The notes: a model not told the origin generated them from the sequence alone. A stretch of 64,000 nt of DNA from RGIG8745 sp045576655 (GCA_045576655.1 JAZNGW010000022.1:124001-188000); one strand, 5' to 3'; counted from the first letter of the stretch, positions 41,741 to 51,700 are shown. Numbers and translations: made by a program.

Positions 41741-41754
41741 TTGTTAGGTATAAC

Positions 41755-41782
41755 AAAAGGATGCCCCGAAAGACATCCTTTT
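41755..41782 (-). terminator. Terminator of the exb operon
   Basis: AAAAGGATG / CATCCTTTT, a 9-bp perfect stem with a 10-nt loop. It lies after the last exbD on the minus strand. Confidence 0.8.
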
Positions 41783-41829
41783 ATCTATTTGTATTGTTTG
41801 TTCTGATAGAGCATCATGCTAAGGAACGC

Positions 41830-42297
41830 TTATTCCTGAGCCTTAGATGCAGAGTAAACAATCTTAAGTGCGTAAGCTTTACGTAAAACCTGCTTAACGT
41901 CTGTGATGATACCCATTGGAGTTTCCTTGTCACACTTCAAAGAGATAGTGTAGAAAGGTTTGTCAACTTCGGGCAATTCTGCACGGTCTGCATAAACGAA
42001 GTCATAAACTTCGTGAGTTTCTGCATACTTGTCGTTAAGCTGAATACGTGTACCACTACCATACTGGCTGATCAAAGCGTCAGTCGGTTTACCGATGTGG
42101 ATATAAGAGGTACAAGATTTACGTGCAAGCTTTTCAAGTTGAGTACCGCTTGGTATTGTATATTTCACCTTCAGAGTTTCTTCGCGCATTGATGTTACCA
42201 TCATGAAGAAGAACAAGATTGTGAAAATCAAGTCGGGAAGAGATGACGTATTAAGTTCCGGCATCTCGCGGCTTCCATTTTTGTTAAATCTGCTCAT
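41830..42297 (-). CDS. exbD: ExbD/TolR-family biopolymer transport protein, second copy
   Basis: 155 residues. N-terminal REMPELNTSSLPDLIFTILFFFMMV contains the single membrane helix with the conserved Asp of the ExbD ion pathway. A periplasmic domain ends in IITDVKQVLRKAYALKIVYS. It works with ExbB to harness the proton gradient for TonB. Its ATG overlaps the stop of the first exbD (ATGA), so translation is coupled. Confidence 0.92.
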   Translation of the reverse strand: MSRFNKNGSREMPELNTSSLPDLIFTILFFFMMVTSMREETLKVKYTIPSGTQLEKLARKSCTSYIHIGKPTDALISQYGSGTRIQLNDKYAETHEVYDFVYADRAELPEVDKPFYTISLKCDKETPMGIITDVKQVLRKAYALKIVYSASKAQE

Positions 42298-42887
42298 TGT
42301 ACCTTTCCGTATTGTTTTGGTTCTGCCTCAGAGATCTTCTGTGGATAGTATTCGCGAATTGCTTCCTGCTGCTCTTTGCTGCAGAATGCATACTTCTTGA
42401 TTCCGAATTCCTCGTATGCTAATTCGTCACGCAATTCGTTGTATGCTGCAACGAGTGCGTCCTGAACCTCGAAGTAAATCCAATAACTTGTTCCACGGTC
42501 TGCCTGAACTGAGATAACGTGGTTTGTTGTAACCATTCTCTGTCCCAAAAGTTTGATAGTCTTAGGCTTTCTTTCTGGCAGATTTGCACGATCTTCTTTG
42601 TTGGCAATAAATTCTTTTGCTCTCTCCTTAATTTCGTCAATGTTTGAATAATCATCACCAATCATCAAAAGGTTGTCCTTGTTGATACGGATATTGAGGA
42701 TGTTACGCTCCTTGACTTTAATTTCGTTGTCTAACTGATCTTCTTCTGGTGGTTTTGGAAGTGTACGTCCCAAACCAGTGTCAGTGTTCATTGATGTAGC
42801 AGTAAGGAAGAATATGAGCAATATGAACGCGATATCGGCTGTGGAACTCGCGTTTAGTCCGGGTACTTTTCTATTCTTTTTTCCCAT
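42294..42887 (-). CDS. exbD: ExbD/TolR-family biopolymer transport protein, first copy
   Basis: 197 residues. KVPGLNASSTADIAFILLIFFLTATSM carries the membrane helix and conserved Asp. The periplasmic part is longer than in the second copy. Two different ExbD proteins next to one ExbB are usual in Bacteroidetes and probably form a hetero-oligomer. Nearly contiguous with the upstream four-helix protein gene (20-nt gap). Confidence 0.92.
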   Translation of the reverse strand: MGKKNRKVPGLNASSTADIAFILLIFFLTATSMNTDTGLGRTLPKPPEEDQLDNEIKVKERNILNIRINKDNLLMIGDDYSNIDEIKERAKEFIANKEDRANLPERKPKTIKLLGQRMVTTNHVISVQADRGTSYWIYFEVQDALVAAYNELRDELAYEEFGIKKYAFCSKEQQEAIREYYPQKISEAEPKQYGKVQ

Positions 42888-42907
42888 AATTACTCATTTT
42901 ATAAGGT

Positions 42908-43402
42908 TTACTTCTTTAATGCTCCTGCAACCAAACTAATAATTGTTACAACGAATGTAATAATAGACAGGATTATGATGGAAATCATTGAAACACCTGT
43001 AATTATATTGGCTGTTACATTCTCTTCTGCTGTTGGAAGCCATTCTTTACCGTTGATGAAAAGTTTGTCAACATCGTTCATGCCACAAACAAATCCTACA
43101 ACTAAAGAAAGAACAAGGATTCCTACTGCAATCTTACCAGTGTGCTTTGCTAGTCCGGTGTCATTTCCAATAGATGAACCCTGTGCAATCTGCATTATAA
43201 CACTATAGATTGTAGAGATCAAAGTAATTACAAACATAGCAACAATGAACCATAAGAGCAAGTCTGTGTTTGCAGGGTTATTCATCTTAGGATTTTCCTC
43301 CCATGGAGTGTCATATCCAAAGAGGAAGAATGTCCCCAGTACTATGATACTGATAATGAACAATGCAATCAGTGTCCATCTGGATATATTTAATTCTTTC
43401 AT
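42908..43402 (-). CDS. Four-helix membrane protein of the exb operon
   Basis: 164 residues with four clear membrane helices (~9-30, 48-72, 88-110, 135-160). No catalytic motif is recognised. It lies between exbB and the exbD pair (38-nt and 20-nt gaps). The conserved-looking placement suggests an accessory subunit of the TonB-energising complex; this is inference from location. Confidence 0.72.
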   Translation of the reverse strand: MKELNISRWTLIALFIISIIVLGTFFLFGYDTPWEENPKMNNPANTDLLLWFIVAMFVITLISTIYSVIMQIAQGSSIGNDTGLAKHTGKIAVGILVLSLVVGFVCGMNDVDKLFINGKEWLPTAEENVTANIITGVSMISIIILSIITFVVTIISLVAGALKK

Positions 43403-43440
43403 TATTTTCTCCTTTTAGTTCTGTTTAGTAAATTCAGATA

Positions 43441-44277
43441 TTACTTCTTAAGGTTGTACTTTGTAAGCATGTCGAGGAGAGTGATAGTTGAATCCTCCAT
43501 CTGAGCAGTGATGCTTTCAATCTTGTTAAGGATGTAGTTGTAGAAAATCTGAAGAATGAGGGCTACTACGATACCGAAGATTGTAGTCAAGAGGGCTACC
43601 TTCATACCGCCAGCAACGACTGTAGGAGAAATGTCACCTGCTGCCTGGATGTCGTCGAACGCCTGCACCATACCAATCACAGTTCCCAAGAATCCGAGTG
43701 ATGGAGCGATAGCGATAAAGAGTGTAACCCATGAGCAGTTCTTTTCGAGAAGTGAAGCCTGAACTGCACCGTATGAAACTACTGAACGCTCAACAACATC
43801 AGCGCCTTCTTCGATACGCATAAGACCCTGATAGCAGATTGATGCAACTGGACCACGTGTGTTGCGGCAAACAGCCTTAGCGCCTTCTACGTCACGGTTC
43901 TTGAGGAGAGCTTCTTCCATCTTAACGAGCATCTTCTTTGAATTTACGTCAGCAAGTGTGAGGTAGATGATACGCTCGATACAGAATGCAAGACCGAATA
44001 CGAGTGCGATAGCTACGAGTGCCATGAAGCCTGCGTCACCTTCAATGAACTTAGTCTTGATGTTCTTGTACATGCCAACCTCTTCAACAGTTGGAGCAGC
44101 TTCTTCTACTTCTTCTACAATTTCTTCTTCAACTACAGCTGAATCTGTTACAGTTGAGTCTACAACAGCAGAATCTACCTGCTCAGTTGCTGCAGCATCG
44201 TCCTGAGCCATAACTGATTGAGTCATACCAAATGTAAAGACTCCCATCATCGCAATAATTGCAAAAATCTTTTTCAT
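43441..44277 (-). CDS. exbB: ExbB/TolQ/MotA-family proton channel protein with N-terminal periplasmic extension
   Basis: 278 residues. A signal-like N-terminus (MKKIFAIIAMMGVFTFGM) is followed by a low-complexity V/D/E/S segment (~28-65). The MotA/TolQ core has three membrane helices with CIERIIYLTLA and the signature FLGTVIGMVQAF and TTIFGIVVALI. It forms the pentameric proton channel with ExbD. The acidic N-terminal extension is common in Bacteroidetes ExbB. Confidence 0.92.
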   Translation of the reverse strand: MKKIFAIIAMMGVFTFGMTQSVMAQDDAAATEQVDSAVVDSTVTDSAVVEEEIVEEVEEAAPTVEEVGMYKNIKTKFIEGDAGFMALVAIALVFGLAFCIERIIYLTLADVNSKKMLVKMEEALLKNRDVEGAKAVCRNTRGPVASICYQGLMRIEEGADVVERSVVSYGAVQASLLEKNCSWVTLFIAIAPSLGFLGTVIGMVQAFDDIQAAGDISPTVVAGGMKVALLTTIFGIVVALILQIFYNYILNKIESITAQMEDSTITLLDMLTKYNLKK

Positions 44278-44338
44278 TGTGCGTAATTTTTTTGTTTGAT
44301 TAATACTTTATAATAATAGTTTTGTTTCTCTTTCTGTG

Positions 44339-44426
44339 CGGAGAGAGGGGGATTCGAACCCCCGATACGCTTTTGACGTATACACGCTTTCCAGGCGTGC
44401 CTCTTCAGCCACTCGAGCATCTCTCC
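44339..44426 (-). tRNA. tRNA-Ser (anticodon GGA)
   Basis: 88 nt, class II with a long variable arm. Acceptor GGAGAGA/TCTCTCC, anticodon loop CTGGAAA with GGA, variable arm ATACGTCAAAAGCGTAT, T-arm GGGGGTTCGAATCCCCC. CCA is not encoded. It sits between exbB and tatD on the minus strand. The 214 nt upstream of it is AT-rich; only a weak GTAATTTG promoter-like box is visible. Confidence 0.95.
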
Positions 44427-44640
44427 TTTTGGGGGTAAACCTTCCGTTTATTCTTAAATCGGTTGCAAATTACAAAAAAAATGCGACTTGCGACCCAATT
44501 CAGCAACAAAAATAGTCATTTTTTTGTTACTATCTAAATAGAATCCTGTCAAAGTTTGTTTTTTGTGTTTTTTTTAAGGTTTCAAGTCTTTAAAGAGCGT
44601 GTTTTTTCTTTAGCTGATGTGTGCTTTAGTATGCTCGTTA

Positions 44641-45441
44641 TTATTGTGCCTTGCTAAAAATCTTTAGGGCGTTGTTTGTGGTTTGCTCCATCACGAGCAT
44701 TGGATCGCAGTTGTAAATTTCGGCGAGTTTTGCTCCTATGTCTTTTATGAATGCACTTTCGTTACGTTTGCCTCTGTTTGGGGCAGGTGCCATGTACGGC
44801 GAGTCTGTTTCTAGCACTATTCGTTCTAACGGGATGACGGATTTGATGACTTGCGGTAGGACGGACTTTTTGAATGTTACAATGCCGCCGATGCCAAACA
44901 TGAAATTCTCAAATTTCATGAGTTCCTGTGCTTCTTCTTCATTGCCTGCGAAGCAGTGGAAGACTCCTCGTAAGCGTCCACCGTACTTTTCGTTGGAGGA
45001 TGTGATGATGTCAACCATGTCGGAATGAGCGGCTCGGGTGTGTATCATCAGTGGCAGGTCGTAGTCGATGCTCCATTTTATCTGCTTTTTGAATGCTTCT
45101 TTTTGCAGTTCCTTGTGTGTGTCATCCCAGTAGTAATCCAATCCGATTTCTCCAATGGCAATATAGGGGTTGGGGCGTTTTAACCTTTCTTCCATTGCGT
45201 TGAGTGTATCACTACTTTCCGTGTTGACATCTTCGGGGTGAAGACCAATCATGGGGTATAGCGTGCCCGGATTTAAGCTGCATAACAGTTCGATACGACC
45301 TATGGTGTCCGCATTGATATTCGGCAGGAATATTTTTTTTACGTTTGCCGCCTTTGCCCTCTTTACGACATCTTCAAAATCGTCGAGAAATTCCTCGCCG
45401 TCAATATGGGAGTGGGTGTCTATGAGATAGTTGCAATCCAT
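44641..45441 (-). CDS. TatD-family metal-dependent hydrolase
   Basis: 266 residues. Metal ligands are seen as LIDTHSHID, GLHPED, IGEIGLDYYW, MIHTRAAHSD, VFHCFAG and LETDSPYMAP. TatD-type enzymes are Mg2+-dependent DNases/exonucleases of the amidohydrolase fold; substrates vary. This is not a Tat-translocase component despite the name. It starts 3 nt after the prenyl synthase gene, so they are co-transcribed. Confidence 0.93.
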   Translation of the reverse strand: MDCNYLIDTHSHIDGEEFLDDFEDVVKRAKAANVKKIFLPNINADTIGRIELLCSLNPGTLYPMIGLHPEDVNTESSDTLNAMEERLKRPNPYIAIGEIGLDYYWDDTHKELQKEAFKKQIKWSIDYDLPLMIHTRAAHSDMVDIITSSNEKYGGRLRGVFHCFAGNEEEAQELMKFENFMFGIGGIVTFKKSVLPQVIKSVIPLERIVLETDSPYMAPAPNRGKRNESAFIKDIGAKLAEIYNCDPMLVMEQTTNNALKIFSKAQ

Positions 45442-45444
45442 GGT

Positions 45445-46419
45445 TTAGTGCTTACGTCCCATTAAGTTTGTCGCAAATACTTTCAATGTACTCTTTTTGT
45501 TTTCATCGACTTGGACTTTTTCTAAGCTTGCGAGTGACTGTGCGAATAATGAGTCAATCTTTGCTTTGCAGATACTTTTGATGTCGATGTCGTCATATAT
45601 GCTGGTTATTGCGGCAATTTTTTCGTCTGCGTTGAATTCTTTTCTTTCTATCCACTCTTTAAGCAATTCTTTCTGCTTTTTGTCGCTTTTGTTTAAGGCG
45701 TTGATAAGCATGAAAGTCTTCTTGTTGCAAACTATGTCGCCTCCTATTTTTTTTCCGAATATTGCGGGGTCGCCATATACGTCGAGCAGGTCGTCCTGAA
45801 GCTGGAATGCGAGTCCCATTTTTTCGCCGAAGTCGTAAAGATTCTGTGCGTCTTCAGCGCTGGCTCCTGCAAGTTGTGCTCCGATTTTAAGAGCGCATGC
45901 GAGTAATAGGGATGTTTTGAGCCGTATCATTTCCATGTACTCCTCTTCGGAAACATCAGTACGAGTTTCGAAGTCCATGTCATACTGTTGCCCTTCACAA
46001 ACCCCAAGTGTGGCGTCGTTGAAAGTGTCGAGCGCTTCGAGAAAATGCTCATTCTTGTTTTGCGCCATTAGTTTGTAGGCAAGTATCAGCATTGCGTCTC
46101 CTGAGAGTATTGCGGTATTGGCATTCCACTTTTTGTGTACGGTTGCCTGGCCTCTTCGCATGTCGGCTTTATCCATAAGATCGTCGTGCAGGAGCGTGAA
46201 GTTGTGATATGTTTCGAGTCCTACCGCATTAGGTAGGATAGAGTCAACGTCGTCCTTGTATAAGTTGTAGCCCATTAGCATGAGTACGGGGCGGATTCTT
46301 TTTCCACCTAATGCCATTGTGTAGGTGATAGGGGCGTAGAGTCCTTCAGGATGCTCTGCGTGTTGCATTTCTGCGATGTATTCGTTGACTTTTTTAAGCA
46401 ATGAATCTTCTGAGTACAT
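45445..46419 (-). CDS. Polyprenyl synthetase (short-chain trans-prenyl diphosphate synthase)
   Basis: 324 residues. First aspartate-rich motif DDLMDKADMRRG and second QLQDDLLDVYGD, with GGKRIRP near residue 34. Phe at the fifth position before the first motif suggests a short product (C15-C20), but chain length needs testing. It condenses IPP with allylic diphosphates for quinone and undecaprenyl precursors. tatD follows directly. Confidence 0.9.
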   Translation of the reverse strand: MYSEDSLLKKVNEYIAEMQHAEHPEGLYAPITYTMALGGKRIRPVLMLMGYNLYKDDVDSILPNAVGLETYHNFTLLHDDLMDKADMRRGQATVHKKWNANTAILSGDAMLILAYKLMAQNKNEHFLEALDTFNDATLGVCEGQQYDMDFETRTDVSEEEYMEMIRLKTSLLLACALKIGAQLAGASAEDAQNLYDFGEKMGLAFQLQDDLLDVYGDPAIFGKKIGGDIVCNKKTFMLINALNKSDKKQKELLKEWIERKEFNADEKIAAITSIYDDIDIKSICKAKIDSLFAQSLASLEKVQVDENKKSTLKVFATNLMGRKH

Positions 46420-46446
46420 GGTTTTGGCGGTTTATGGCTGTTTATG

Positions 46447-46482
46447 AAAAAAGTCGCACAACGTTTCCATTATGCGACTTTT
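46447..46482 (-). terminator. Terminator after tonB
   Basis: AAAAGTCGCA / TGCGACTTTT, a 10-bp perfect stem with a 14-nt loop. On the minus strand it ends in TTTTTTC. Confidence 0.8.
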
Positions 46483-46498
46483 GTGCTGATAATTGTTT

Positions 46499-47212
46499 TT
46501 ACTGGAGGCGGAATAGCACTGGCACGGTGTATCTTACGCGTACAGCCTTACCGCGCTGTTTTCCTGGGGTCCACTTAGGCATTGACTTGATAACTCGCAT
46601 GGCTTCGTTGTCGAGTGATGTGTCTACAGAGCGCATAACCTTTGGCTCAACGATAGAACCGTCCTTGTTAACAACAAACTCTACGATGACGCGTCCCTGA
46701 ATATTGTTTTCCTGTGCCATAGAAGGATATTTGATGTTTTTGCTCAAATATTCCATGAGTTTGTCCATTCCTCCTGGGAATTCAGGCATTTGTTCTACAA
46801 CTTGGAAAACTTCGCCTTCATCACCTTCTTCGGCAGCCATGACAGGGCCGACTGGACCAGAAACTACTGGACCTGTAGGGCCAGTGATAGCTTCCTGAGT
46901 ATCTTCTGTTGACTGGATTTCTTCCTCTTCGATTTCTTCGTCGTTTTCAACGATGTCGATGATTTCTGCTACTTGCGGAACCTCTACTGGTGGTGGCGGC
47001 GCTGCAGTCTGGAAGATTGGTTGTGTGATAGGAATGATTTCTTCCTCGTAAGGCACGCTTGCTGCATAGATTACAGGCTCCGTCTCCTTGTATTCACGAG
47101 TGGTCCACTCGAATGCAACGAAAATCGTAGCCAATGTGATGATGTAACCAATCAACAACGATGTGGACTTCTGTCCTTCGAGATCGGCTTTTTTAGCTTT
47201 TTTGATTTCCAT
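46499..47212 (-). CDS. tonB: TonB energy transducer
   Basis: 237 residues. One N-terminal membrane helix (~20-40) precedes a periplasmic linker rich in P/E/I. The linker includes a Gly-Pro-x run (TGPTGPVVSGPVGPV, ~115-130). The C-terminal TonB domain has VEFVVNKDGSIVEPKVMRS, NEAMRVIKSMPKWTPG and VRVRYTVPVLF. It transmits ExbBD energy to outer-membrane receptors. Separate promoter and terminator from the exb operon. The collagen-like GPx spacing is a small oddity of the linker. Confidence 0.93.
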   Translation of the reverse strand: MEIKKAKKADLEGQKSTSLLIGYIITLATIFVAFEWTTREYKETEPVIYAASVPYEEEIIPITQPIFQTAAPPPPVEVPQVAEIIDIVENDEEIEEEEIQSTEDTQEAITGPTGPVVSGPVGPVMAAEEGDEGEVFQVVEQMPEFPGGMDKLMEYLSKNIKYPSMAQENNIQGRVIVEFVVNKDGSIVEPKVMRSVDTSLDNEAMRVIKSMPKWTPGKQRGKAVRVRYTVPVLFRLQ

Positions 47213-47285
47213 ACGTTATATTGTTTTTTATTGTTTTCCACATTCACAAGTTGCCTTAATGGACCATTAAAGCATCTTCTTTCCG

Positions 47286-47293
47286 CAAAAGTA
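47286..47293 (-). promoter_or_regulatory. -7 box of tonB
   Basis: CAAAAGTA on plus (TACTTTTG on minus), 74 nt before the start codon. The -33 element is weak. Confidence 0.45.
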
Positions 47294-47393
47294 ATACTTT
47301 TTTTGTTTTCCGCATTATCCATTTGCGTTTTTTTTCCACAGATTGTGTTTTTTGAGCCAATTTGTCTGTGTTTTTGGTTATGACTCAACTTTG

Positions 47394-48068
47394 TTACGAC
47401 TCAACAATGCCTTTCACTGGATTAAGGAGTATGTCGCTTATTGTGCGGCTTTTTTTGTCGTTCTCAGAGTCATGTTCTTCGTTTTGCGCCTCAGGAGTGA
47501 ATTCAGTCTGCTCTTCTTCCATGTAGTTGTTAATTAAAGACTTGAGCAGATCGCCGATGTCTGTAAGCAACCCTTTGAATCCTGGCGTTTTTCTGAAATT
47601 TCGGTATTTGGCTTTTCTCCTGGCGTTCTTTGCTTTAGCCTTTTTGTATTGTTTCTTCGACCATTTGGCGCAAGCCTTACAACCTTTGATTATTTCATCT
47701 TTGATTGTGACTATGGTAGGTTTGAGATTTACGATTGCTTTTATAGCTCTCCCTAACGCCTGTCGTATGAACCGCGCTGTTGCTTTTGATGCAATTACGC
47801 TCCATCTGATGATGCCCCTTAATAGCGCCTTGGCCTTTATTCGGATGACCCTAACCTTTACCTGTGTGTCATTGTCATTCCACCATCTGATGATGCTTTT
47901 TACGCCCTTGCAGATGTTGTTGATTAACCATCTTAAACCTTTGATAATCAGTTTGACAAGACGGAATGTTAGTCGCCATACGAGCTTGAACGTCAACTTG
48001 AGTAGTTCGACCAGCAGTTCCTTCCATGATTTCTCGTTATATGCGTTGTCTAATCTGTCCGTTTCCAT
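47394..48068 (-). CDS. Highly basic amphipathic protein, unknown function
   Basis: About 224 residues from the chosen start METDRLDNAYN. An in-frame ATG at 48089 is possible but would put the start almost on top of the -7 box at 48091-48098. No family recognised. The middle is a series of K/R-rich amphipathic or hydrophobic helices (LVELLKLTFKLVWRLTFRLV, KAKAKNARRKAKYRNFRK) and the last 50 residues are acidic. It may be membrane-associated or nucleic-acid binding; the sequence does not decide. Confidence 0.62.
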   Translation of the reverse strand: METDRLDNAYNEKSWKELLVELLKLTFKLVWRLTFRLVKLIIKGLRWLINNICKGVKSIIRWWNDNDTQVKVRVIRIKAKALLRGIIRWSVIASKATARFIRQALGRAIKAIVNLKPTIVTIKDEIIKGCKACAKWSKKQYKKAKAKNARRKAKYRNFRKTPGFKGLLTDIGDLLKSLINNYMEEEQTEFTPEAQNEEHDSENDKKSRTISDILLNPVKGIVES

Positions 48069-48090
48069 TATTTCGTTAGGGTTGTCCATG

Positions 48091-48098
48091 CAAATATA
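48091..48098 (-). promoter_or_regulatory. -7 box of the basic-protein gene
   Basis: CAAATATA on plus (TATATTTG on minus), placing the transcript start close to 48085, between the two candidate ATGs. Confidence 0.5.
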
Positions 48099-48142
48099 GA
48101 TAAAAGACGCTATAGTAAAGGGGTGGTGACTCTAAAAAATCT

Positions 48143-48150
48143 TAACTTTG
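48143..48150 (+). promoter_or_regulatory. -7 box of the phosphoesterase gene
   Basis: TAACTTTG, 40 nt before the ATG. A TTG start at 48148 would overlap this box. Confidence 0.55.
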
Positions 48151-48189
48151 TCGTGTTTTCATGAAAACTTACTCGTAATAATTAGATTT

Positions 48190-48687
48190 ATGAAGAGAAT
48201 TGGATTGCTTTCAGATACTCATGGATATTGGGACGACCGGTATGAAAAGTATTTCGCGGAGTGTGATGAGATTTGGCATGTGGGCGATTTCGGCACATTA
48301 GAAATAGCTAATCGTCTTGCTGCCTTGAAACCGTTGCGAGGTGTATATGGCAATTGCGACGGTGGTGAATTGCGCTATATGTTTACGGAGAGATTGCGTT
48401 TCATGTGTGAAGGGGTAGATGTGCTGATGAAGCACATCGGAGGGTATCCTGGCAATTACGACCCGACAATTCGGGGAACAATGTTTGCACGGCCGCCTAA
48501 ATTGTTCATAAGCGGCCATTCGCACATTCTTAAAGTGTTGTACGATAAAACGTTAGATTGCATACATATAAATCCTGGCGCTGCAGGACAGCAAGGATTT
48601 CATTTGGTGCGGACGCTCGTTCGATTTACGGTTGACGGAACTCTGATTAAGGATGTGGAGGTGATAGAGCTGAGCGACGAGGTGTAA
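48190..48687 (+). CDS. YfcE/MJ0936-type metallophosphoesterase
   Basis: 165 residues from MKRIGLLSDTHGYWDD. Metal-binding motifs are LLSDTHG, WHVGDFG, GVYGNCDG and ISGHSHILK, with INPGAAGQQGF at the end. This is the small calcineurin-like phosphodiesterase family. The physiological substrate is unknown. The start was chosen after the promoter box and matches the family N-terminus. Convergent with the CotH gene across a shared terminator. Confidence 0.92.
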   Translation: MKRIGLLSDTHGYWDDRYEKYFAECDEIWHVGDFGTLEIANRLAALKPLRGVYGNCDGGELRYMFTERLRFMCEGVDVLMKHIGGYPGNYDPTIRGTMFARPPKLFISGHSHILKVLYDKTLDCIHINPGAAGQQGFHLVRTLVRFTVDGTLIKDVEVIELSDEV

Positions 48688-48688
48688 A

Positions 48689-48728
48689 CAAAAAAATGCG
48701 GGAAGCGATTGCCTCCCGCATTTTTTTT
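48689..48728. terminator. Bidirectional terminator between convergent genes
   Basis: AAAAAATGCGGGA / TCCCGCATTTTTT around an inner GC...GC. The A-run and T-run flank the stem, so it can serve both the phosphoesterase gene and the CotH gene. Confidence 0.9.
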
Positions 48729-48743
48729 GTTTATGTAATAAGG

Positions 48744-51700
48744 TTATCGTTTGAGAACCTTGATGGTGCAGATATTGCCGTTGTGGTCTGTCGCCTTGAC
48801 AACGTATGTGCCGTTAGGTAAGTGGTGCAGGCCTATATGCTCTGTCGAACCAGTGAGCCGTATGTTCTGCTCCATTACAGTTTGTCCTGCAAGTGCGTAT
48901 ACGCAAACGTTGGCACTTCCGCTTTCTTCGCTGTGCAAGTTAACGGTGTTGTCGGCAAATGTAATTCCAAGAGTTCCGTTGCGAGTAATCTGGATGTCTT
49001 CGATAGCGTTAGGGATAAATGGTTCATCCCAGAACGCAGAGTAAGAGTTAATTACGTTTGTAGCGGCGATTGTCGTTTTGCTCATGATGTAAGCATCTGT
49101 ACCGCCGTCAGGGTAGAGACCTACAGAGAAATCGCCGTTGTGAGCAGCGTAGACGAGGGTGTCGCACCAAGTCTGATCGGCTGATGTGAGAACAACTTCG
49201 CCGCCTTCAGCACCGAGTTTGAATGATGTGTGTAATTGGCTTAATGGTTCGAGTTTGTCAGCCCACAGAATAATGTAGCCGTGTGGCTTGATAACAGTGT
49301 TGACTATACCGTCTGTTGGAATCTGATATTTGAACGGTTTGTTGATATTGTCGCTTATGTACATGCCTGCTATGTCAAAATCTTTTCCAGTTGTGTTGTA
49401 GAGCTCAATCCAGTCGTTCTTTTCGTAATATTCATTTACGTAGATGCTGTTTGATGCACAGATTTCGTTGATCTTGACAGGCGTAGTGTATGTCTCTGCA
49501 AGTTCTTCATCAGTAAGCGGTTCGTAGCAGGCAGTTAATGATAAATTACCAGTGGTAGGCATCAGGAACTCTTCGTCAAGTGAAATGTATGAGTTGTCGC
49601 CATTATATGTCAGTAAGGAAAGTGATGCGTCAAAATAAATGTCGCTTGACCCTCCGTTGTTATTATGTACTTCTACAGCTATAGTGTTTTTCCCTTTCTT
49701 GAAGAGAGATATAGGGAGTGTGAGCTTTCCGCTGTCAGGGTTGTTGCTTGCGTAAGTTGATGAGAATGTATTGTATGTGACATTGCCGGAGTTCATAAGA
49801 TAGCGGTTGGCTTCAACGCCGTTGATGTAGATGACCATGCCATCGTCTACGGTATAATCAAGGCTTGCCACGTCGTTTTCTGTCGGAGTGTTATTTATTG
49901 TAAACTCCTTGCGGAAGTAGTAAGTAGGACGTTTGTTGCTTGCATCGCTGCCGAAATCGAGGAACGTGTTGTAGCCACGGCCGTTGTTGCTGTCGCTTGT
50001 GAAGTAGCCCAGAGGTGCGTTGCCTTCTCCCCACGACGTTGCGTCATAATCCGTTGCGGTCCAGTTTTCGCCGTCAAGTGATCCTTGGTCGTAGAAGTCC
50101 CATGTTTCGCCTTTTTCAAACAAAGTCATTTCCACGCTTTCGCCATTGTTGCTCTTCCATCCAATGAATTTATAGTTTGCCGGTGCGCTGGCTTTGAGTG
50201 TTATCGGGCTGAAGAGTGAACCGGAGAACTTGTTTGTCGGCACGAGCATGTCATTGACACTTATGCGGGCTTCGTCGATGTTTGCCGAAAGTTCCACTTT
50301 CTGTTCCTCCACACTCCAGAGGTTGAATGTCGAGTAGTTCTTCAAGGCGTTGATCATGGTCTGCTGCCTGTTGCTTAAGGAACTTGTAACCGAGTTTGCG
50401 GTGCTGTATGGGTTTTGTCCTTCTTGCTGAAGTGTGCTGTATGTGCGTTCGGCCATGGCGCTGATTATTTCAGAGCAGCGCTCAGGTGTGAACACGCTAC
50501 CTGCAACTAAGCAATAGGTGTCGATGAATTTCTTGCGGAACGTTTCGTTCTTGAGCATGTTGAGGAATATGGTCACAAACTCGATCTCTTCGGTGAAACG
50601 GCTGTTTGTGTCGTAAATGTAGTCGAAGGTGTAAGTTTGCTTTCCTGCGAACACGTTGAAAGGGTCGGTTGTGCCGAATGTGCCGTCCAAATCGAAGAGT
50701 ACAAAGCGGAATTTGCCTCCTTCGTAGTGCGGTTTGAAGCCTTTCACATTGTTCTGTGGCCAGTCTGTTGCGCCGAGATAGAACTCCACAGCCATGTAAT
50801 TGACGTATTCGTCAATGTCCACCATGTTGCATATCTGTTCGTACACGGTTGGGTCGGAGGCGTTAGCCGAAAGTTCGTACCATTCAAGGAAACTGTCCTT
50901 TGTTCCTTCCTTCTGGCAATAACCTGAGTCTGGACTCATTTCGAACTGGTCAATCTCTTCGTCGTCAAAGCCGTAGTTTGCGTATGCGAAGTGCTTGTTA
51001 TTAGGTTCGCGCATGTTCAGCATGCCCTTGTACTCGCCGTTGATGAAGTGCACCACAGGCTGGTATGCCTGGTAGTCGATGTCTATGCCCGAAGTGCGCA
51101 CTATTTCCTGCAGTGCGGCGTCCTTGATACGTGAACCGGTGTCATTGCCTCCGTTGCGTATCTGGAGAGTTTTGTGCTTGAGAAATTGTTTGTCGCCGAA
51201 GAAGGCATAGTCCATCGAGTTGCGTCCTTCATATATCTTGGTGGCTTTGAGCTTGAATGAATGTGGCGACCACGCACGGCTCCATCCTCCGCACATAGCC
51301 ATGTCAACTTCTTGGTTGATAACCATCTGTCCGTCTTCTGTCAGGTATTCAAAGTTTACGGGACGGTCCCAGTCCATGTTCCAGTTGCAAGGAGTGGATT
51401 GGCCGTTGCCAGTACGTCCGTTCACACCTTTCACATATATGCCAAGACTGTCGTCGTAGAGATTCACAGGGTCGGTTACCACAGATATTACAGGGAAGAC
51501 GATTTCTCTGTCGCGGAGAATGTAGGAGCGGGTCACAACTTCACTTGGCAGTGTTCCTTCTTTGAAAAGCCTGAATCTGAATGTCGTAGTGTTGTCCACT
51601 TCAAAAAGCCCTGTCTGGCTTGTGTAACCGTTTGACATTGTCGGAGCGGAACCGTCTACAGTATAGCGCAATGTCGCTCCTGTAGGAATGTTTACACTGA

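Noticed and set aside
44435..44450. Resemblance of AAACCTTCCGT near tRNA-Ser to part of element R1
   Set aside because: Only about 11 nt are shared and neither R1 hairpin is present; chance similarity is likely.
44641..45441. TatD as part of the Tat translocation system
   Set aside because: TatD-family proteins are metal-dependent nucleases and are not needed for Tat export; the gene is co-transcribed with a prenyl synthase, far from tatA-tatC.
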